This document shows, piece by piece, positions 15,335 through 19,611 of a stretch of 19,611 bases of DNA. Under the pieces are notes generated by a model that made no database searches, was not told the DNA's origin, and was given only the letters and a program-made list of their open reading frames with translations. How positions within the stretch are numbered: position 1 is the first letter of the stretch; the number at the start of each line of letters is the position of its first letter. The DNA is from Flavobacteriaceae bacterium UBA3179. Its GTDB lineage: Bacteria; Bacteroidota; Bacteroidia; Flavobacteriales; Flavobacteriaceae. Made by a program: the position numbers and the translations under genes. Location of the stretch: the NCBI GenBank assembly GCA_002364245.1, contig DEXR01000014.1, positions 467-20,077 of the forward strand, in the 5' to 3' direction.

Positions 15335-16123
15335 ATGCATACTATGAAAAAAGGATTTTTGTTATTTGTTTTACTTGTATTTACCCTAGTAACGGCTCGT
15401 TCGGCTGAAGATTGGGGACGAAATGGACACAGGGCAACTGGTGCTATTGCTGAAAAATACCTCACTAAAAAAGCTAAACGAAACATAAAAAAACTATTAG
15501 ATGGTCAATCGCTGGCTTTGGTTTCCACATATGCCGATGAAATTAAAAGCGATAGCAAATACCGTAAGTATGGCCCGTGGCATTACGTGAATTTTCCTTT
15601 TGATTCGACTTACGATAAACATGAAAAAAATGAAGCCGGTGATATTATAGTAGCAATTAATAAAAGTATTGAGGTACTTAAAGATGAAAATGCTTCAAAA
15701 GAAGATAAAATTTTCTCTTTAAAATTATTGGTTCACTTTATCGGGGATTTACATCAACCATTGCATATTGGTTTAGCAGAAGACAAAGGCGGAAATGATT
15801 TTCAAGTGCGTTGGTTTGATGAAGGCACTAATTTACATACCGTTTGGGATACAAAAATGATTGAAGATTATAATATGTCCTATTCAGAATTGGCGGCTAA
15901 TGAAAAAGAATTATCAAAAAGTGAACTGGAACAAATACAACAAGGTTCTGTAACCGATTGGATGTATGAAAGCCGGACACTTTGCAAAGACATTTATAGC
16001 AATACTGAAGTAGGTGAAAAACTTTGGTATCCTTATATGTACCAGTATATGGATGTGCTTAGAATGCAGTTACAAAAAGGGGGAATACGTTTAGCTGAGG
16101 TGCTTAATGATGTTTTTGGATAA
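15335..16123 (+). CDS. Secreted S1/P1-type nuclease
   Basis: A 262-residue zinc-dependent nuclease of the S1/P1 family, which cleaves single-stranded DNA and RNA and can have 3'-nucleotidase activity. An N-terminal signal peptide ends near residue 24. All nine zinc ligands known from P1 nuclease can be placed with correct spacing: Trp27 and His32 (DWGRNGHR), Asp68 (TYADEIK), His83 (PWHYVNF), His134, Asp138 and His144 (HFIGDLHQPLH), His168 and Asp172 (NLHTVWDTK). A likely role is scavenging nucleotides or phosphate from extracellular nucleic acid. The start could be the ATG at 15335 or at 15344; the latter gives the more usual MKK signal-peptide start. It stands alone on the + strand and converges on the AlkB gene with a 5-nt gap. 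Confidence 0.93.
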   Translation: MHTMKKGFLLFVLLVFTLVTARSAEDWGRNGHRATGAIAEKYLTKKAKRNIKKLLDGQSLALVSTYADEIKSDSKYRKYGPWHYVNFPFDSTYDKHEKNEAGDIIVAINKSIEVLKDENASKEDKIFSLKLLVHFIGDLHQPLHIGLAEDKGGNDFQVRWFDEGTNLHTVWDTKMIEDYNMSYSELAANEKELSKSELEQIQQGSVTDWMYESRTLCKDIYSNTEVGEKLWYPYMYQYMDVLRMQLQKGGIRLAEVLNDVFG

Positions 16124-16147
16124 ATTATTTAACTGCTTATAATTTTT
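16122..16147. terminator. Weak AT-only hairpin between convergent genes
   Basis: AAATTAT (16122-16128) and ATAATTT (16139-16145) form a 7-bp stem over a ten-base loop, followed by further T on the + strand. It spans the stop codons of the nuclease and AlkB genes. With only A-T pairs it is a poor terminator, but no better structure exists at this junction. Confidence 0.3.
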
Positions 16148-16746
16148 CTGAAAGTTAAATTAACTCTCGGGGAAATGTTCTTTTTGGTTTTTGGTATTTG
16201 ATGTTTCCAAAAACGCTGCGTTTGCTCTTTCATTATTAATAAGCTGCCATTTTCAAGAACTATTTTATGTTTTGCACTTTTATCTTCTTTATGTTTTAAG
16301 TAAAACTTGCGTTCTGCTCCAAAACTTACCGAAGCAATCACAGGATTTTCACCTAATTCCTTTTCATCATCACTGTGCCATCCATTACTGTCTTGCCCAT
16401 TCCGGTATAGGTTAAGTAATACAACATTGAATTTTTCTTCAGAAATTTTTTCGACTTTTTCTTTGATTTCCCTTAAAACCGAAGTAAAAGGTAAAGGGTT
16501 CATGGTAATTCCAGAATATGTATAGTTTTTGCCGTCCTCTCCATATAAAGCTGTCAGTCTAGGCTGCTTATACGTTTTTCCGAATAGTTTAATGTCATCT
16601 TGCCGCCAATTGGTTTCATTTAATAACGTTTCGAAATAGCTATCAGCTATTTTTTCTGAAAAGAACTTTGGATAATAAGCAATATCGGCATTGGGCAAGT
16701 TTAAATTAATGTTTTTGCTATGTTCTTCGGAAGAAAATATACTCAT
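16129..16746 (-). CDS. alkB: AlkB-type Fe(II)/2-oxoglutarate-dependent DNA repair dioxygenase
   Basis: A 205-residue enzyme expected to remove methyl lesions from DNA bases by oxidative demethylation. The iron ligands are His124 and Asp126 (GWHSDDE) and His182 (WKHQIPK). Arg194 and Arg200 (PRVNLTFR) form the 2-oxoglutarate and AlkB-signature site. Upstream it has QPRLTALYGEDG and NLYRNGQD, which resemble the ALKBH2/3-like branch more than E. coli AlkB. The frame extends further upstream, but the ATG at 16746 is the natural start: it overlaps the stop codon of the preceding DoxX gene as TAATG, a coupling signal, and the longer version would read through that gene. Third gene of a - strand cluster. 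Confidence 0.93.
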   Translation of the reverse strand: MSIFSSEEHSKNINLNLPNADIAYYPKFFSEKIADSYFETLLNETNWRQDDIKLFGKTYKQPRLTALYGEDGKNYTYSGITMNPLPFTSVLREIKEKVEKISEEKFNVVLLNLYRNGQDSNGWHSDDEKELGENPVIASVSFGAERKFYLKHKEDKSAKHKIVLENGSLLIMKEQTQRFWKHQIPKTKKNISPRVNLTFRKIISS

Positions 16747-17102
16747 TATATATACAAGTATGCCCAATAAATCAATGCAAACTGCAAGGGGATTCGAAGG
16801 ATTAAGACCCACTTGGGCAGTTTCATTGCAGCTCGTTCATCCTGTAACATATAGATGTGCACAGTAAAAAATACAATAAGCATACTAATAATGGCCCAAG
16901 CAGCAATCGTTTGTGTATCCTTGTTTAATAGCATTAATCCAAATACCATTTCAGCGATACCACTTAATAAAACCATGGTGGAATGTGCCGGAATATATGG
17001 CGGCATAATGCGTTCGTACATTTTTGGTTTTCTAAAATGGTTTATGCCAGCCAAAATATAAAGCACGCCCATTAAGTATTGATGCCAAGGTAAGTTTGTC
17101 AT
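16746..17102 (-). CDS. DoxX-like small membrane protein
   Basis: A 118-residue integral membrane protein with four predicted transmembrane helices (about 8-22, 42-61, 66-86, 97-117). The first helix region, GVLYILAGINHFRKPKMYER, followed by MPPYIPAH, is typical of the DoxX-like family. The family is loosely tied to redox or membrane functions; no catalytic activity can be assigned here. Its stop overlaps the AlkB start by one base, and it begins 10 nt after the DUF6503 lipoprotein gene, so the three are likely co-transcribed. Confidence 0.87.
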   Translation of the reverse strand: MTNLPWHQYLMGVLYILAGINHFRKPKMYERIMPPYIPAHSTMVLLSGIAEMVFGLMLLNKDTQTIAAWAIISMLIVFFTVHIYMLQDERAAMKLPKWVLILRIPLQFALIYWAYLYI

Positions 17103-17112
17103 TTACTTTTAT

Positions 17113-17937
17113 TTAGTTTGGAGCTTCTATTTTTTTAGCGTTTTTTGGGACAGTGTAATCTGCTGACTCTAAAAATTGAATATTGTTTAGCGTAGCATCC
17201 CCAATAGGTTCGCCATATAAACCTTGATCTTCACTCCAGTTGTAGAATTTCCAAACATCTGAAATGGCAATATTGTCTATAACATTATAGTTTTCATATA
17301 AAATAGCATGAGGCTCTTGTTCTGCTTTTGCTACGCTTTTTCCAAAAGTAACTATATAAGCAGCGTAATTTAACAAGTTGGTATTGTTATCTACGTATAC
17401 TTGATACCAATCGTCAGCTGTATCTCCAACGCCGTCTTTAAAGGTAAGTTTTGCCTTAGAGTAATCCCTATTTTTTTCAGTTACTTGTTTTACATCGCCC
17501 CAGACAGTTCCTTCATCTGTTAGTTTAAATGGCATCGCCATAAAATAAGGCCAGGTTAGAATATCAAAACGGGCAGATTTCATTTCAGCATCGTTGGGGC
17601 TTAGAAAAACGTCTTTACCGTCATAAATAATCGTTTTCCCGTCTTTTGACTCAAACTTTATTTTTGAAGAATTGGTACGCATGGTAAACGTTCCATTCAA
17701 TCTTTCTTGACCGTTAAAATTTAAACTAATATCAAAGGATACGTTGTTATGCTCTAAAAAAGCTTCTTTGTTATGTGTTTTTTCAACCCCTTGTGCAAAA
17801 GCAGTGGATAGGGAAGGAGCGCCATCGCCAATTCCATTATTTTTTTCAACAGGTATTTTTTTGTGGTCTTGTTTTTTTGTCTCGTTACAGCTGACAAATA
17901 GCGTTGTTGCCGCGAAAAGTAAAAGTAGTTTTTTCAT
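17113..17937 (-). CDS. DUF6503-family lipoprotein
   Basis: A 274-residue protein with a lipoprotein signal peptide (lipobox LFVSC, Cys17). The body is a predicted beta-rich fold: a run of strands such as VSFDISLNFNGQERLNGTFT and KIKFESKDGKTIIYDGKDVF, then FDILTWPYFMAMPFKL and the C-terminal DVWKFYNWSEDQGLYGEPIG. I assign this to DUF6503, a Bacteroidota family of unknown function whose fold recalls lipoprotein carriers of the LolA/LppX kind, but that similarity is an impression only. First gene of the DoxX/AlkB cluster. The upstream 110 bases contain the htpG terminator and a weaker hairpin (17953-17979), and no clear promoter box was found. Confidence 0.82.
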   Translation of the reverse strand: MKKLLLLFAATTLFVSCNETKKQDHKKIPVEKNNGIGDGAPSLSTAFAQGVEKTHNKEAFLEHNNVSFDISLNFNGQERLNGTFTMRTNSSKIKFESKDGKTIIYDGKDVFLSPNDAEMKSARFDILTWPYFMAMPFKLTDEGTVWGDVKQVTEKNRDYSKAKLTFKDGVGDTADDWYQVYVDNNTNLLNYAAYIVTFGKSVAKAEQEPHAILYENYNVIDNIAISDVWKFYNWSEDQGLYGEPIGDATLNNIQFLESADYTVPKNAKKIEAPN

Positions 17938-18001
17938 AATTTTAAAAATATAAAACCTGCATTGAATAAAGACAGGTTTAAGAAAGTATTAGTACTAAAC
18001 G

Positions 18002-18030
18002 AAAGACCGCTTTTTGAAGCGGTCTTTTGT
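18002..18030 (-). terminator. Intrinsic terminator downstream of htpG
   Basis: AAAGACCGCTT (18002-18012) and AAGCGGTCTTT (18017-18027) form a perfect 11-bp stem with a four-base loop, about 20 bases after the htpG stop codon. A T-rich stretch flanks it on either strand, so it may work in both directions. Given the gene orientation it most likely ends the htpG transcript. Confidence 0.8.
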
Positions 18031-18048
18031 ATTATCTAGAAAAATTAA

Positions 18049-19611
18049 TTATTTAATCATCTCATAACTTCGTTTAATAAATGCAGTCATGTCTTCACCT
18101 TTCAGTAGATTCTTACTCAACTTAGCAAGATCCAACGCTTGATTAACCAAACGTTCTTTCTTTTTCTGAGTTTTGGTATTTAGAATTTCAGAAACTAATT
18201 CGTGATTTGTGTTCACGATTAGATTGTACATTTCTGGCATATTACCCATTCCGAACATACCGCCACCGCCGGTTTGTTGCATTTCTTTCATTCTTCGCAT
18301 AAACTCAGGCTCGGTAATTACAAACGGATTACCCTTGCTATCCATCGCTTCTAATTGTACGGTGAATTTTTCTGAAGGTACAGTTTCTGTTAAAAAGGTT
18401 TTGAGCGTTTCTTTTTCTTCATCTGAAAGTTTAGAGATCTGCTCTTCGTCTTTCTTAATTAAGTTTTCAACAGGCTCACTATCTACACGTACAAAGCTGA
18501 TGTTTTCCTTACTGCTTTCCAGTTTTTGAAGCAAGTGTGAAATAATTGGTGAATCAAGCATCAATACTTCATAGCCTTTATCTTTGGCATCTTGAATGTA
18601 ACTGTGCTGCTCATCTTTATTTGAAGCATAGAGAACGACTAATTTACCATCTTTATCTGTCTGGCTTTCTTTAATCTTTTCCTGTAATTCTTCAAAAGTA
18701 AAGTAATCACCATCTACGGTTGGGTACAATGCAAATTTTTGAGCTTTGTCAAAAAATTTGTCTTCTGTAAGCATTCCGTATTCAATCACCACTTTAATGT
18801 CGTTCCACTTTTGCTCAAAGTCTTCCCGGTTGTCGTTAAAAAGTGTTTTCAGCTTATCGGCTACTTTGCGAGTTATATAGCTAGAAATTTTCTTAACAGC
18901 ACCGTCTGCTTGTAGGTAACTACGTGATACATTTAGTGGAATGTCTGGGCTGTCAATTACCCCACGAAGCATTGTTAAAAACTCGGGCACAATACCTTCT
19001 ACATTATCGGTAACAAACACTTGGTTTTGATACAGTTGGATTTTATCCTTCTGTATGTTCATATCGTTCGTCATCTTCGGGAAATATAAAATCCCTGTCA
19101 AATTGAACGGATAATCTACGTTTAGGTGAATGTGAAATAACGGTTCTTCAAATTGCATTGGGTACAACTCTCGATAGAAGCCATTATAATCTTCTTCCTT
19201 TAAATCTACCGGTTGTTTGGTCCAAGCTGGATTTGGGTTGTTTATAATGTTTTCAACCTCTTTTGTTGGTGCTGGATCGTCTTCTTTAGCATCTTCTGGC
19301 TTCGGAAGGGTTTCCGTTTTCATACCAAACTTAATTGGGATAGGCATAAACTTGTTATACTTAACCAATAGTTCACGAATACGGCCTTCTTCTAAAAATT
19401 CAGTTTCATCTTCAGAAATATGAAGGATAATTTCTGTACCACGTACTTCTTTATCAGCTTCTTCTAACGTGAAATTTGGCGATCCATCGCATACCCAATG
19501 TGCGGCTGGCTCGTCCTTAAAGCTTTTGGTAATGATTTCTACTTTGTCGGCTACCATAAACGAAGAATAGAATCCAAGTCCGAAATGACCTATAATTCCA
19601 GTGTCTTCACC
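18049..19611 (-). CDS. htpG: Molecular chaperone HtpG (Hsp90), N-terminal part cut by window edge
   Basis: The frame runs to the last base, so about 105 N-terminal residues are missing and about 520 are present; the ATG at 19557 is internal. The first visible residues, GIIGHFGLGFYSSFMVADKV, are the glycine-rich ATP-lid end of the Hsp90 GHKL ATPase domain. HWVCDGSPNFTLEE and RGTEIILHI follow. A charged, Pro/Glu/Asp-rich stretch (KPEDAKEDDPAPTKEVE) links to the middle domain (MQFEEPLFHIHLNVDYPFN and IPLNVSRSYLQ, containing the catalytic-loop Arg). The C-terminal dimerisation domain ends SYEMIK without a eukaryotic-type EEVD tail, as expected for a bacterial protein. HtpG is an ATP-driven cytosolic chaperone. 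Its promoter is outside the window. Confidence 0.96.
   Translation of the reverse strand, partial: GEDTGIIGHFGLGFYSSFMVADKVEIITKSFKDEPAAHWVCDGSPNFTLEEADKEVRGTEIILHISEDETEFLEEGRIRELLVKYNKFMPIPIKFGMKTETLPKPEDAKEDDPAPTKEVENIINNPNPAWTKQPVDLKEEDYNGFYRELYPMQFEEPLFHIHLNVDYPFNLTGILYFPKMTNDMNIQKDKIQLYQNQVFVTDNVEGIVPEFLTMLRGVIDSPDIPLNVSRSYLQADGAVKKISSYITRKVADKLKTLFNDNREDFEQKWNDIKVVIEYGMLTEDKFFDKAQKFALYPTVDGDYFTFEELQEKIKESQTDKDGKLVVLYASNKDEQHSYIQDAKDKGYEVLMLDSPIISHLLQKLESSKENISFVRVDSEPVENLIKKDEEQISKLSDEEKETLKTFLTETVPSEKFTVQLEAMDSKGNPFVITEPEFMRRMKEMQQTGGGGMFGMGNMPEMYNLIVNTNHELVSEILNTKTQKKKERLVNQALDLAKLSKNLLKGEDMTAFIKRSYEMIK

Noticed and set aside
16747..16812. 22-residue N-terminal extension of the AlkB frame
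   Set aside because: It would overlap the DoxX-like coding sequence, while an ATG coupled to the DoxX stop codon (TAATG) provides a natural start.
17953..17979. Hairpin AAACCTG/CAGGTTT upstream of the DUF6503 gene considered as a riboswitch or attenuator
   Set aside because: It is only a 7-bp stem with a 13-base loop and no conserved riboswitch elements, and a stronger terminator lies next to it; at most it is a secondary terminator for htpG.

Overview
The window looks like a chromosomal segment of a member of the Flavobacteriaceae (Bacteroidota). The base composition is AT-rich. Several gene families are typical of or confined to this phylum: a PorP/SprF outer-membrane protein, a gliding-motility-associated type B C-terminal domain, and DUF4369 and DUF6503 lipoproteins. 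There are also TAnnTTTG-type -7 promoter boxes, and most genes lack a clear Shine-Dalgarno sequence. No tRNA, rRNA, CRISPR array, insertion sequence or phage gene was seen. No gene-free stretch exceeds about 165 bases.

Region 1 (1-8192, + strand) is a type IX secretion system (T9SS) surface-adhesin module. It starts inside a very large repeat adhesin whose 5' part lies outside the window. The visible part has one partial and seven further DUF11/DUF7507-like immunoglobulin-fold repeats, then a type B T9SS sorting domain. A PorP/SprF-family protein follows, then two tandem paralogues of about 645 residues. Each paralogue has a TPR region, a PD40 beta-propeller, a carboxypeptidase-regulatory-like domain and an OmpA peptidoglycan-binding domain, which is the architecture described for PorE. 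The likely arrangement is adhesin, its dedicated SprF-type partner, and periplasmic anchors that tie the complex to peptidoglycan.

Region 2 (8302-10517, + strand) begins after a strong terminator. It is a compact metabolic cluster: isopentenyl-diphosphate isomerase (idi), a 6-pyruvoyl-tetrahydropterin synthase/QueD-family enzyme overlapping it by 4 nt, mannose-6-phosphate isomerase (manA), and a small conserved-looking helical protein of unknown function. The last gene overlaps, tail to tail, a DUF4369 lipoprotein gene on the other strand. Terminator-like hairpins lie inside that overlap and inside the lipoprotein gene.

Region 3 (10512-15198, - strand) holds, in transcription order, an SPFH-domain membrane protein, a small membrane protein, a secreted alpha/beta hydrolase and a 53-residue ribbon-helix-helix (Arc-type) protein. 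These four are packed with gaps of 1-12 nt behind a good Bacteroidota-type promoter. A DUF819 membrane protein and the DUF4369 lipoprotein follow.

Region 4 (15335-19611) has a + strand secreted S1/P1-type nuclease with all nine zinc ligands. It faces a - strand cluster of a DUF6503 lipoprotein, a DoxX-like membrane protein and an AlkB-type DNA repair dioxygenase. The last two overlap by one base (TAATG). A bidirectional-looking terminator separates this cluster from htpG (Hsp90), whose N-terminal part is cut off by the window edge.
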